Assembly (NCBI GenBank): GCA_964545875.1
Contig: CAZJHH010000008.1
Span: 50,840 to 114,839, forward strand
DNA: 64,000 nt
Source: DAIPKP01 sp964545875
GTDB lineage: Bacteria > Synergistota > Synergistia > Synergistales > Aminiphilaceae
Direction: 5' to 3'
Position numbers and translations under genes: made by a program. Positions 17,429 to 25,817 of the stretch are shown here, piece by piece. Each line of letters begins with the position of its first letter. Position 1 is the first letter of the stretch. Under the pieces are notes generated by a model. The model did no database searches and was not told the origin of the DNA. It saw only the letters and a list, made by a program, of their open reading frames with translations.

Positions 17429-19582
17429 ATGCGTATGAAAGGTAAGCTGGTAGCAGCGTTTCTGGGAATCGCCATGATCGGCATGGTTCTCGGAGGAATA
17501 GGCTACAGGGGTATCCGCTTTCTGGAGGAGAAAAACCGCTACGTGGGTACCGTGGCTCTTCCCCTGGTAGAGAGCATGGGGGGAATTCAAAAGAGCCTTC
17601 TGGAAATCGAAAGAGCCGAGCAGAGCCTTACCCGGGAGGGGCTTCTCTTTTCGGAGCGAAAGGCCGTTTTGGGTGAAATGGAAACTCGCACGAAGGATCT
17701 CCTTCAAAAAATCGCAGCTCTTCGGCAGATGGAGCAGGATCCGGAATTTCTGAGAAATCTCGAAAATTTCGAAAAGACTTTGGCCCAGATGGAGGAGAAC
17801 TCGAAAAAAACCGTCTCTCTCAACGAAGAAGTGATGGAATTCGGTATCGAGGATCCTCTGGAATTCAAATTCCAAATCGTGTCCATTCTCTCGGCCCACA
17901 ATCTTTGGGCCAAGGAGCTTATGCAGTCCTCTCTCACGGTCCGTCCTTTCCGTGGCATTCTGGATCCCGAAAAATGCAAGCTCGGGCAGTTCATGGCGAA
18001 TCTCGAGACGAACAACGACGAACTTCATCAAATATTCATAAGCATTAAGGACGCTCACAACAATATTCATAAGGCCGGAGAGATGGGCATAGAGATCATT
18101 CAGGACGAGGGGCTTCCCTCCACGGTGAAGCGGGAGAAACTTTCCACCCTGGTACAGACCCGGCTCCTCATGTCCATGGGGGTCGTCAATACGGGCCTGG
18201 AAAGCGCCATGGAGGTGGCGGACAACTCTTCCAAGGTTTTCGGAGAGCTCCGAAGCCTCATTCTGGAAGATCAGGCGGCGCTTTTGCGGACCGCGGAAAA
18301 ACAGGTGAACGACCTTATGGGGATTGCGAAAGCCCAGGCCCAGAGCTACGTGGAGGCTTCCGCCGAAGCCGGCCGGAGCGCCACGCTGCAGATCCTGATC
18401 TGGATGATCGCGGGAGGCCTCGTGGCTCTCGGCATAGGGCTCTTTCTTGCCAGCCGCATCGCCAACCCCCTCCGCCAGGTGGCGGGAGTGGCGGAACGCC
18501 TTAAAAACGGGGATTTCCAGGTAACCCGGCAAGATTTCGGCGTCCGGAGCCGGGACGAAGCGGGGGATATGGCGGATGCCCTGGCGGAGATGGTTCTCCG
18601 GGTAGGGGAGGTGCTCCGGCACATTACTCATCTGGCGGGAAACTTCGTGGACATGTCCGAATCTCTGGAGGGACATTCCCGGGAAAGCCGTCAGGCGGTA
18701 GAGGAGATTCGGAGCAATTTGGAGCGATCCGAGCAGCTCTTCGAGGATGTGGCCCAGGCATTGGAGCAGACCAATGCGGGGGTGGAAGAAGTTTCCAGCG
18801 GGGCCTCCACCAACGCAAGCTCCGCCACGGAAGGAGCCGAAGCCTCGGAAGAAGCCCGGAGCGTGAGCACCAAGGCCATGGAATCCATGGAAGCCGTCTC
18901 CCGTGAAATGGAAGGCATCGGAGAACGCTCTGCGAAAATAAATGAAAGCATGAGCTCCGTAGGAGCGGCGGTGGAAAAAATCGGTGGTTTTGTCACTACC
19001 ATCGGAGGTATCGCCGACCAGACGAACCTCCTCGCTCTCAACGCCGCCATCGAAGCAGCCCGGGCAGGCGAGGCGGGCCGAGGCTTCGCGGTGGTGGCGG
19101 AGGAAGTCCGGAAACTTGCGGAAGGAAGCAACCAGGCCGCTCAGGAAGTGGGGCAGATCATGGAAGAGCTCCGCTCCCGGGCAAAGGACGCGGGAGAAGA
19201 GGTGCAGGCCAGCCGGGAGCAGGTGGACAAGGCGGTATCTCTCGCGAAGAGCACCTACGAGGAGCTGCATCACTCCCTCAAGGTGGTGGAGCGCATGAAC
19301 GGGGTGGTGCAGAACATTGCCGCCATCGCTCAGGAACAGGCGGCGAGCTCCGAAGAGATGGCGGCCTCCGTGGACAGCATTACCCAGAACAACCGGAAGG
19401 TCAACGACGCTCTGGGAGCCATGGGACAATCCGCCGCCACCACCTTCAACACCATCGAAGGCGTGGCGGGAGCTGCGTCGGAACTTGCCCGGGGAGCTGA
19501 GGAGCTCCAGCGGGAGCTCCGGTTCTTCAAGCTCTCCCTGGAGCAGGCTTCCGAAGTGCCCCGGATACCCGAAAAGCTGTAG
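17429..19582 (+). CDS. Methyl-accepting chemotaxis protein with N-terminal CZB-like sensor
   Basis: 717 residues. TM1 at ~7-28, extracytoplasmic region ~29-315, TM2 at ~316-337, HAMP ~338-395, then the signalling domain with the hairpin tip GIADQTNLLALNAAIEAARAG at ~530. The sensor contains a CZB-type zinc-site pattern: His157 in SAHNLWAKEL, Cys183 in DPEKCKLGQFM, and His210 and His214 in DAHNNIHKAGE. CZB domains usually sit at the cytoplasmic C-terminus of receptors; here it is predicted outside. No CheR-binding pentapeptide ends the chain. Monocistronic, with terminators on both sides. Confidence 0.92.
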   Translation: MRMKGKLVAAFLGIAMIGMVLGGIGYRGIRFLEEKNRYVGTVALPLVESMGGIQKSLLEIERAEQSLTREGLLFSERKAVLGEMETRTKDLLQKIAALRQMEQDPEFLRNLENFEKTLAQMEENSKKTVSLNEEVMEFGIEDPLEFKFQIVSILSAHNLWAKELMQSSLTVRPFRGILDPEKCKLGQFMANLETNNDELHQIFISIKDAHNNIHKAGEMGIEIIQDEGLPSTVKREKLSTLVQTRLLMSMGVVNTGLESAMEVADNSSKVFGELRSLILEDQAALLRTAEKQVNDLMGIAKAQAQSYVEASAEAGRSATLQILIWMIAGGLVALGIGLFLASRIANPLRQVAGVAERLKNGDFQVTRQDFGVRSRDEAGDMADALAEMVLRVGEVLRHITHLAGNFVDMSESLEGHSRESRQAVEEIRSNLERSEQLFEDVAQALEQTNAGVEEVSSGASTNASSATEGAEASEEARSVSTKAMESMEAVSREMEGIGERSAKINESMSSVGAAVEKIGGFVTTIGGIADQTNLLALNAAIEAARAGEAGRGFAVVAEEVRKLAEGSNQAAQEVGQIMEELRSRAKDAGEEVQASREQVDKAVSLAKSTYEELHHSLKVVERMNGVVQNIAAIAQEQAASSEEMAASVDSITQNNRKVNDALGAMGQSAATTFNTIEGVAGAASELARGAEELQRELRFFKLSLEQASEVPRIPEKL

Positions 19583-19624
19583 ATTTTTGTAAAAACGGTC
19601 CGGAAAATTCCGGAAAGATCCTAC

Positions 19625-19659
19625 AAGAAGCGGTCCCGAAAAGGGGCCGCTTCTTTGTT
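19625..19659 (+). terminator. Terminator between the receptor gene and hydF
   Basis: AAGAAGCGGTCCC pairs with GGGGCCGCTTCTT around a short A-rich loop, followed by a T-rich stretch. It may serve both convergent genes. Confidence 0.75.
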
Positions 19660-19664
19660 GTGTC

Positions 19665-20888
19665 TCATGCCTCGTTCCGAAGAAAGAGCGCCGCCGAGGG
19701 AATGGGTAGAAGGGCCCGGGGAAAGAGTCCGTTGGCCCAGGCGAAGAACATGCCGTAGTTCAGGGCGGGAATGGAGAGTCTGCGAAGAACGGCGAGGTTT
19801 CGCATCATCACGTTTCGGGTTGCCATGCATCCCGCGCAGGAGATCACCAGAGCATATTCCTGCAGCTTCTCTTCCGCCGGAAGAATTTGAGTAAGCTCGA
19901 AACGAGTATCTTCTTGCACCTTTTCCCGGAAAATCCGGGGAATTTTCACCGTGCCGATGTCGTCGTCCATCCGGTGGTGGTTACAGGCTTCCAGCACGAG
20001 CACTTTCTGCCCCGGAGGAAAGTTTTTCAAAGCTCCCAGGCTCTCGGTGAAATAGGAAAGATCTCCCTTCTTTCTCGCGAAGAGAATGGAAAAGGAGGTA
20101 AGAGGCTGCTTCGGAGGAAGAAGATCCTTGATGTAGCCGAAGGCCTGGCTATCCGTAATCACCAGCTCGGGGGGCTTGGTGAGCCCCGCGTAGGCCTGGG
20201 GAAGCTGAAACTCCTTGGTTACCAGGGCGGTGCAGTCCTTGTCGAGAACATCCCGGAGAACCTCCACCTGGGGGAGAATGAGCCGTCCCTTGGGGGCGGA
20301 GCTGTCCACGGGGGTTACCAGCATCACCCGATCCCCCGGCGAGACCAATCCCTCCAGGGGAGGCCGCTCCCGTTCGATATGATCCGCCAGAGAGACGAAG
20401 AGCCGGTGAAGCTCCTCCACTCCGGAACCCGAGAGATTGTCGATCCGCACCCGGGGAAGGGAAGCGAAAAGATCCTTTCGGGAAATATGCTGCGGTCGAT
20501 CTCCGAAGGTTTCCGCAAGAATGAGGGGCCTGGAAAGGCCCTTCTCGGAACGTTCCAGAAAGGCACTTTCTTCGGAGGAGAAGGGTCGGTCTCCCGGAGA
20601 AACCAGCACCACCATGTCAGCGGTCTCCAGCCGGGAGGCGCTCTTTTCCACCCGCATGCGCCCGAGATCGTCGTGGCAGTCGTCGAATCCCGCAGTATCC
20701 GTAAGCGCCACCGGGCCGAGGCCCTCCATCTCCATGGCCTTGGTCACCGGGTCCGTGGTGGTTCCCGCCACGGGGCTCACGATGGAGACGGACTGTCGAA
20801 AAAGGTTGTTCAGGAGGGAGGATTTGCCGCTGTTCCGAAGTCCGTAGAGAACGATATGAACCCGTTCCGAAAGTGGAGTGTCTTTCAT
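19665..20888 (-). CDS. hydF: HydF, [FeFe]-hydrogenase maturation GTPase
   Basis: 407 residues from the ATG at 20888, which overlaps the hydE stop by 4 bp; GAGGAAGG precedes it. GTPase domain: Walker A GLRNSGKSS at ~16-24, TTTDPV switch I, DTAGFDD. The C-terminal cluster domain has the CxH...CxxC ligand set (EACNHH, then SCAGC). HydF is the scaffold that receives the H-cluster precursor from HydE/HydG and passes it to the hydrogenase. The longer frame upstream is inside hydE. Confidence 0.95.
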   Translation of the reverse strand: MKDTPLSERVHIVLYGLRNSGKSSLLNNLFRQSVSIVSPVAGTTTDPVTKAMEMEGLGPVALTDTAGFDDCHDDLGRMRVEKSASRLETADMVVLVSPGDRPFSSEESAFLERSEKGLSRPLILAETFGDRPQHISRKDLFASLPRVRIDNLSGSGVEELHRLFVSLADHIERERPPLEGLVSPGDRVMLVTPVDSSAPKGRLILPQVEVLRDVLDKDCTALVTKEFQLPQAYAGLTKPPELVITDSQAFGYIKDLLPPKQPLTSFSILFARKKGDLSYFTESLGALKNFPPGQKVLVLEACNHHRMDDDIGTVKIPRIFREKVQEDTRFELTQILPAEEKLQEYALVISCAGCMATRNVMMRNLAVLRRLSIPALNYGMFFAWANGLFPRALLPIPSAALFLRNEA

Positions 20889-21928
20889 GATATGCCTTCC
20901 TCGTTTCGCGAAGATCCTTTTCTTAAGCGGTAAGAAAGGGCGTTGCCCCGGGCAAAATCCGCCCTCTTTCCCGGAGGGGGGGAAAAGTCCCGGGCTTGGG
21001 TGAAGAGGGGGACATCCTCCGGAAGGGTGCTCTTTCCCGGATAGAGAGCATAGCAATGCCGATACCGGGAGGGAGTTATGTTCAGCATCAATACGTTGGC
21101 GCCCCCCCGAAAAAGCCGGGCCTGAAGATCCTTTCCCAGGGTGGCGGCAGCGGTGGTGGCGGGGATGTTCGATTGCGGCAAAAGCAGGCGTACCAGAGCT
21201 ATTGCCTCCCGCACCAGGGAGGGGGCTCCCGGAGAAGCTTTTCGGAGAGGGGTCCGGGGATGGGGAAGGAAGGGGCCTATGCCCACCATGTCAAGCTCCA
21301 GATCCCGGCAGAGAAGGGCATTTTGCAGACGGATCTCCGGCGTTTCTCCCGGAAGGCCCACCATGTATCCCGATCCCACTTCGAATCCCCATTCTCGCAG
21401 GTTTTCCAGGGCTTTCAGGCGATCCTTGAGGGTGAATCCGTTCCGAAGCCAGGTGTGAAGCTCCGGAGAGGATGTTTCGAACCGCAGAAGATAGCGGTCT
21501 CCTCCGGCCTTTTTCAAATCTCCGTATTCTTGGAAAGAGAGAATGCCGCAGCTCAGGGTAAGAGCTCCTTCGGTGCCGGTGATCTCCTTCATTTTCTCCA
21601 CCAGAGAGAGGAGATCCCGGATCTTTCCGGCCTTCTCTCCGCTTTGGATCACGAAGGTCCGGAACCCCGCATCCCAGGCCTCCCGGGTGACCTGGAGAAT
21701 TTCTTTCCCGGTCATGGCGTATCGGGGTATCTCCTGATTATCCCGGCGGATGCCGCAGTAGAGACAGTTGCAGGAGCAGCGGTTGGAGATCTCCAGAAGC
21801 CCCCGGATCCAGAGAGTGTCTCCGTAGAATTTTCGGCACACCGCATCTGCCCGGGCGCAGAGATCCTCCAGGGAATGTTCCTTATGCCATTGCAGAACCT
21901 CTTCTTTTGAAGGATAGGGAATGGTCAC
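20885..21928 (-). CDS. hydE: HydE, radical SAM [FeFe]-hydrogenase maturase
   Basis: 347 residues. The radical SAM CxxxCxxC motif is in NRCSCNCLYCGIRRDN near residue 53, followed by FVIQSGE (GGE-type SAM motif) and GSGYMVGLPGET. HydE makes part of the dithiolate/iron precursor of the H-cluster. It is upstream of hydF with a 4-bp overlap and downstream of the TM1266-like gene. HydG, the third maturase, is not in the window. Confidence 0.95.
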   Translation of the reverse strand: MTIPYPSKEEVLQWHKEHSLEDLCARADAVCRKFYGDTLWIRGLLEISNRCSCNCLYCGIRRDNQEIPRYAMTGKEILQVTREAWDAGFRTFVIQSGEKAGKIRDLLSLVEKMKEITGTEGALTLSCGILSFQEYGDLKKAGGDRYLLRFETSSPELHTWLRNGFTLKDRLKALENLREWGFEVGSGYMVGLPGETPEIRLQNALLCRDLELDMVGIGPFLPHPRTPLRKASPGAPSLVREAIALVRLLLPQSNIPATTAAATLGKDLQARLFRGGANVLMLNITPSRYRHCYALYPGKSTLPEDVPLFTQARDFSPPPGKRADFARGNALSYRLRKGSSRNEEGIS

Positions 21929-21979
21929 GGGGAAACCTCCTCTTCGGAGGATTCCACGGAGCGGCAGAGGGAAGATGGC

Positions 21980-22243
21980 TCAATCATCCGGGGTCTCCTG
22001 GTACCTGGTGAGCATGGATTTCACCTGAACCCCGGGAATCTTGCCGAGCTTTCCCGTAAGGGCTCCTATCTGGTCGGTATTGCCGTCGATGATGAGAGAG
22101 ATGAGATGAATGCCCTTGTCCCGGAGAGGAAGCCCCATACGTCCCAGAATAAGGGAGCCGAAATCCGAAAGCAGTGCGTTCAGTTCCGGCACGTGTTCCC
22201 GTTGTTCCACCAATATGGCTATGACGCCAAGTCTCCTTTCCAT
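21980..22243 (-). CDS. TM1266-like iron-only hydrogenase system regulator
   Basis: 87 residues with an ACT/NikR-C-like fold pattern: RRLGVIAILVEQREHVPELNALLSDF, RMGLPLRDKGIHLISLIIDG, KLGKIPGVQVKSML. Proteins of this family are found with hydEFG genes and are called putative hydrogenase-system regulators, though no mechanism is established. First gene of the hydEF operon on the minus strand. Confidence 0.85.
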   Translation of the reverse strand: MERRLGVIAILVEQREHVPELNALLSDFGSLILGRMGLPLRDKGIHLISLIIDGNTDQIGALTGKLGKIPGVQVKSMLTRYQETPDD

Positions 22244-22403
22244 CAGAACGAACCTCCTTTGGATAAGATCATGGAAAATCGCGAAATCTGCGAGGGTGTT
22301 CGGAAATTATCAAAAACCTCTTCTTTCATGATACTACAGGAAGGAGCCCTGGCCTACGGCAAAAGGCGGAGACGGACGGTTCGGGGGTGACGAGGAAGCC
22401 TTT

Positions 22404-22502
22404 TTGGATGATGGTTACCACGATTGGATGATTCTCCTGCCTCTTTTTTGGAAGTTTACACCTTGAAAAGAGAGAGTAGAATGATATTTGGACCATCCAA
22501 AT
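22404..22502 (+). promoter_or_regulatory. MocR-type operator array and promoter
   Basis: Two direct repeats TTGGATGAT (22404-22412 and 22424-22432) are 20 bp apart, and a perfect inverted repeat ATTTGGA-CCA-TCCAAAT lies at 22486-22502. Between them is a promoter with TTTACA (22455-22460), a 16-base spacer and TAGAAT (22477-22482). MocR regulators are known to bind paired direct repeats plus a third site, so autoregulation is inferred. Confidence 0.6.
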
Positions 22503-22541
22503 GCCAGATCTTGAAAAACCCGAGAGGAGATGTGTTTAAGA

Positions 22542-24059
22542 ATGGACTTACGGCTGAAACGCCATTCGGAGATTCCCGTCTATCTTCAGATCTCCTCGGC
22601 CCTCCGGGAGCAGATTCTTTCGGGAATGCTCCGGGAGGGGCAATCCCTTCCTCCCGAGCGGGAGATGGCTCGTCGCCTGGGGGTGAACCGGAGCACCGTG
22701 GTGAAGGCATATCAGGAGCTCAAGGCCCAGGGATTTCTCCATGCCCGGGTAGGCCGGGGGACGGTGGTGAAGATATGGGAGTCCCAAGAAGAAAAGAGGC
22801 CTTTCCAGGGAGAGCCTCTGGATTGGCGGTCGCTCTTCAACGCCTCTTCGGGAATTCCGGGAAGCTTTTTTTCGGAAATGCTTTCCCGGGCGAGCCGGGA
22901 AGGAACCATCTCCTTCGCTTCGGGCTTTCCCGACCCGGAGTATTTTCCCCGGGAAATCGTGGGATCTCTTCAGAGAGAGCTGCACCGGGAAAATTCGCAT
23001 AAACCCTATCTTCCCAGTCCCGTGGAGGGGTACGCCCCTCTTCGAGAGCGTATCGCCGCCTTTCTGGGCAATCGGGGAATGCACGTGCCCTCCCGGAATA
23101 TCATGATTCTTTCGGGTTCTCAGCAGGGACTGGACTACGTGGCCCGGAGTTTCCTCTCCCCCGGGGATGTGGTGCTCACCGAGGAGCCCACCTTTTTCGG
23201 AGCTCTGGAAATTTTCCGGGCCGCCGGGGCCCGGGTGGTGGGGATTCCCATGAATGACGAGGGAATACGCCCGGATCTTCTGGAGGGAGCCATTCGACGG
23301 CACAATCCGCGGTTTCTCTATCTTCTCCCCACCTTTCAGAACCCTTCGGGAATAACCATGTCTCTGGAAAGAAGGCGAGAAGTGCTGGAAATTGCCGGGG
23401 CCGCGGGAATTCCCCTGGTGGAGGACGATCCCTATGGAGAGCTTCGCTACGAGGGAAACCGGCTTCCCTCTCTCAAGGCTCTGGATCTTCGGGAGTTCGT
23501 GATCTACCTGAGCAGCTTTTCCAAGGTTCTTTCCCTGGGCCTTCGGGTAGGATGGGTGGTAGCTCCTTCTCCGGTGATCGATCGCTTTTCCCGGCTCAAG
23601 CAGATAACGGATCTGCACGTGAATACCGCATCGCAAATGCTTCTGGAGGCGTTTCTCCGCCAGGGACATTACGAAGAACACCTTGTACGGATTTCCCAGG
23701 GCTACCGGGAAAAACGGAACATTATGGAAAAAGCCCTGAAAAAACATGCGCAGGAAGTTTCCTGGAGCTGGAGAACTCCCGAGGGAGGGTTTTACATCTG
23801 GTGCAGGCTCCCCGAGGGTCTTCCCATGCGTATCCTTCTTTCTCGGGGAGCCGCCCAGGGGGTGGTTTTCTTTCCCGGAGGGGCCTTTTATCCCGATGAA
23901 GCGGGTCGGGAGGGGTACATTCGGCTGAACTTCGCCCATACTCCCCGGGAACGTATCGAAGAGGGGGTGGCTCGTCTGGCGAGAGCCGCCGGTGAGAGTC
24001 TGAGAAATCATGCCTCTTTTCCCGGCGATTCCATGGGGAATCTGGAGCCTCTCGTATAG
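22542..24059 (+). CDS. MocR-type regulator: GntR HTH fused to aminotransferase class I
   Basis: 505 residues from ATG 22542; ATG 22530 overlaps the GAGAGGAGA binding site. Winged helix at ~5-75 (IPVYLQISSALREQILSG, LPPEREMARRLGVNRSTVVKAYQELKAQG), then a fold-type I aminotransferase domain with SGSQQGLDYVAR, PTFQNPSGITMS, EDDPYGELRYEG and the PLP Lys in YLSSFSKVLSLGLRVGW. Such proteins sense PLP or amino-acid aldimines and control transport or amino-acid genes. A catalytic aminotransferase role (2-aminoadipate type) cannot be excluded. Likely controls phzF, racemase and the glutamate-synthase-like gene downstream. Confidence 0.9.
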   Translation: MDLRLKRHSEIPVYLQISSALREQILSGMLREGQSLPPEREMARRLGVNRSTVVKAYQELKAQGFLHARVGRGTVVKIWESQEEKRPFQGEPLDWRSLFNASSGIPGSFFSEMLSRASREGTISFASGFPDPEYFPREIVGSLQRELHRENSHKPYLPSPVEGYAPLRERIAAFLGNRGMHVPSRNIMILSGSQQGLDYVARSFLSPGDVVLTEEPTFFGALEIFRAAGARVVGIPMNDEGIRPDLLEGAIRRHNPRFLYLLPTFQNPSGITMSLERRREVLEIAGAAGIPLVEDDPYGELRYEGNRLPSLKALDLREFVIYLSSFSKVLSLGLRVGWVVAPSPVIDRFSRLKQITDLHVNTASQMLLEAFLRQGHYEEHLVRISQGYREKRNIMEKALKKHAQEVSWSWRTPEGGFYIWCRLPEGLPMRILLSRGAAQGVVFFPGGAFYPDEAGREGYIRLNFAHTPRERIEEGVARLARAAGESLRNHASFPGDSMGNLEPLV

Positions 24060-24138
24060 GAGTTGGAAATATGGAAACACGGCAATTCCTCCGGCATGCG
24101 AGGGAAATCTTGAAGAGACAAAGGCGGTGGCGTGATCG

Positions 24139-25029
24139 ATGAAAGAAGTTCGTATCTACCAGGTGGATGCATTTACGGAAGAGCCCTTCGGCGGCAATCC
24201 CGCAGGGGTGGTATTGGAGGCGGATTCTCTGAAAGACGAGGAGATGCTGCATATTGCCCGGGAGATGAATCTGAGCGAAACCGCCTTCGTCACTCCTTCG
24301 GACAAGGCGGATTTCCGGGTGCGTTTTTTTACGCCCACGGGAGAGGTGGACCTCTGCGGGCACGCCACGGTGGCCACCTTTCATGCCCTTTCCGAAAAGG
24401 GATTTCTCTCTTCGGAAGGTTCCGTCTTTACCCAGGAAACCCGGGCGGGGGTGCTCGAGGTGACCCGCTCCTTCCGGGATGGACGCCCTCTCTTTACCAT
24501 GACCCAGGCCCGTCCCCGGTATCGGGAAATGGGAGATCTGGCGGGAGAAATAGCGGAGATTCTGAACCTGAAAATGGAGGATCTCATGGAAGCGGCTCCC
24601 CTCAAGGTTTCCACCGGCCTCTGGTGGCTCGTGGCGGGAGTGCGGCGTCTGGAGACGGTGCGCAACCTGGCCCCTGCCATGGAAAACCTCCGGGCTTTCA
24701 GCGAACGATACGGTGTGGTGGGGGTGGTCCCTCTCTGCCTGGAGACCCTGAATTCCGAAAGATCCTTTCACATGAGGGCCTTTGCCCCTCTGGTGGGCAT
24801 TGCGGAAGATCCCGTTTGCGGAACCTGCAACGGCTGTGCCGGGGCTTTTCTGGCCTATCACGATCTTCTCCCCGGGGGAGACCTGGTGGAGCTGCAAAGC
24901 GAGGCGGGATTCGAGGTGGGCCGTCCGGGAAGAGTAACGGTTACGGTTCGGAGAAACCAGGGAGAAGTCGTGCGTATCGAAGTGGGAGGATCCGGAGTGA
25001 CCGTGCTTGAAGGAATTATGCGATTCTAA
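24139..25029 (+). CDS. PhzF family isomerase/epimerase
   Basis: 296 residues. PhzF/DapF-like double hot-dog fold: YQVDAFTEEPFGGNPAGVVL at the start, MNLSETAFV with the conserved acid (Glu), FTPTGEVDLCGHATVATF, and in the second half GIAEDPVCGTCNGCAGAFL. PhzF relatives isomerise small amino-acid-derived acids; outside phenazine clusters the substrate is unknown. The Asp/Glu racemase starts 22 bp downstream. Confidence 0.9.
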   Translation: MKEVRIYQVDAFTEEPFGGNPAGVVLEADSLKDEEMLHIAREMNLSETAFVTPSDKADFRVRFFTPTGEVDLCGHATVATFHALSEKGFLSSEGSVFTQETRAGVLEVTRSFRDGRPLFTMTQARPRYREMGDLAGEIAEILNLKMEDLMEAAPLKVSTGLWWLVAGVRRLETVRNLAPAMENLRAFSERYGVVGVVPLCLETLNSERSFHMRAFAPLVGIAEDPVCGTCNGCAGAFLAYHDLLPGGDLVELQSEAGFEVGRPGRVTVTVRRNQGEVVRIEVGGSGVTVLEGIMRF

Positions 25030-25051
25030 AGGGGCGAAGGGAGAGAGGTTC

Positions 25052-25747
25052 ATGAAGACTATCGGTTTTATCGGAGGGCTTTGCTGGGAGTCGAGTGTTC
25101 TCTACTACGAAAAAACCAACCGCCTGGTTCGGGAAAAACTCGGAGGGGTGCACTCCGCGGAGTGTGTCATGACTTCCGTGGATTTTACCCCCGTGGCGGA
25201 GGCGCTCCGATCCGGGGAGATGGAAATATTTCGTAGCATCGTGGTGAACTCCGCAAAGAAGCTCCAGCGGGGAGGGGTGGATTTTCTCGTCATATGCTCC
25301 AACACCGCCCATGCCTTTGCGGAGGATGTTCGGCAATGTACGGAATTGCCCCTGCTGCACATCGCGGATGCCATAGGAGAGACGGCGAAGGAGAAGGGGT
25401 ACGAAACTCTGGGCCTTTTGGGAACCAAAACCCTCATGGAATCGGACTACTATCGGGAGCGCCTGGAAAAAAACTGGCATCGCACTGTGCTCATTCCCCA
25501 GGAGAAGGAGCGCCGGGAGGTGGACCGGATCATCGTGGACGAACTCTGCGCGGGGAAGGTTCTGGATTCCTCTAGAGAAACCTATCTGGAGATCATGAAA
25601 AACCTCGAAAGCCGGGGAGCCCAGGCTATTGTTCTCGGCTGTACGGAAATTCCCATTCTTATCCGGCCGGAGCACACCACTCTTCCTCTGCTGGATTCTC
25701 TGGAGCTTCACGTTCAAAAAATCGTTTCCCTGGCCCTGGAAGACTGA
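25052..25747 (+). CDS. Aspartate/glutamate racemase family protein
   Basis: 231 residues from ATG 25052 (GAGAGAGG upstream). N-terminal KTIGFIGGLCWESSVLYY, first catalytic-type Cys in VICSNTAHAFA, second in VLGCTEIPIL. This is the PLP-independent two-cysteine racemase pattern (RacD/YgeA type), converting L- and D-amino acids, likely Asp or Glu. In an operon with PhzF and an FMN glutamate-synthase-domain protein, so glutamate or aspartate stereochemistry and turnover is the theme. Confidence 0.9.
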   Translation: MKTIGFIGGLCWESSVLYYEKTNRLVREKLGGVHSAECVMTSVDFTPVAEALRSGEMEIFRSIVVNSAKKLQRGGVDFLVICSNTAHAFAEDVRQCTELPLLHIADAIGETAKEKGYETLGLLGTKTLMESDYYRERLEKNWHRTVLIPQEKERREVDRIIVDELCAGKVLDSSRETYLEIMKNLESRGAQAIVLGCTEIPILIRPEHTTLPLLDSLELHVQKIVSLALED

Positions 25748-25817
25748 AGAAGGCGACGTTCGGCAAAAAGCGCCTGTACTCGCGGAACATCGTTTATGAC
25801 GAAGGAGGTTATCCCTC

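Noticed and set aside
17243..19429. 728-codon open frame antisense to the chemoreceptor gene
   Set aside because: Same reason: strong third-position bias of the real gene keeps the opposite frame open. Its protein is His/Arg-rich and not a known family.
22548..24080. 510-codon frame antisense to the MocR gene
   Set aside because: No start signal and Pro/Arg/His-rich; the plus strand encodes an unambiguous GntR-aminotransferase protein.
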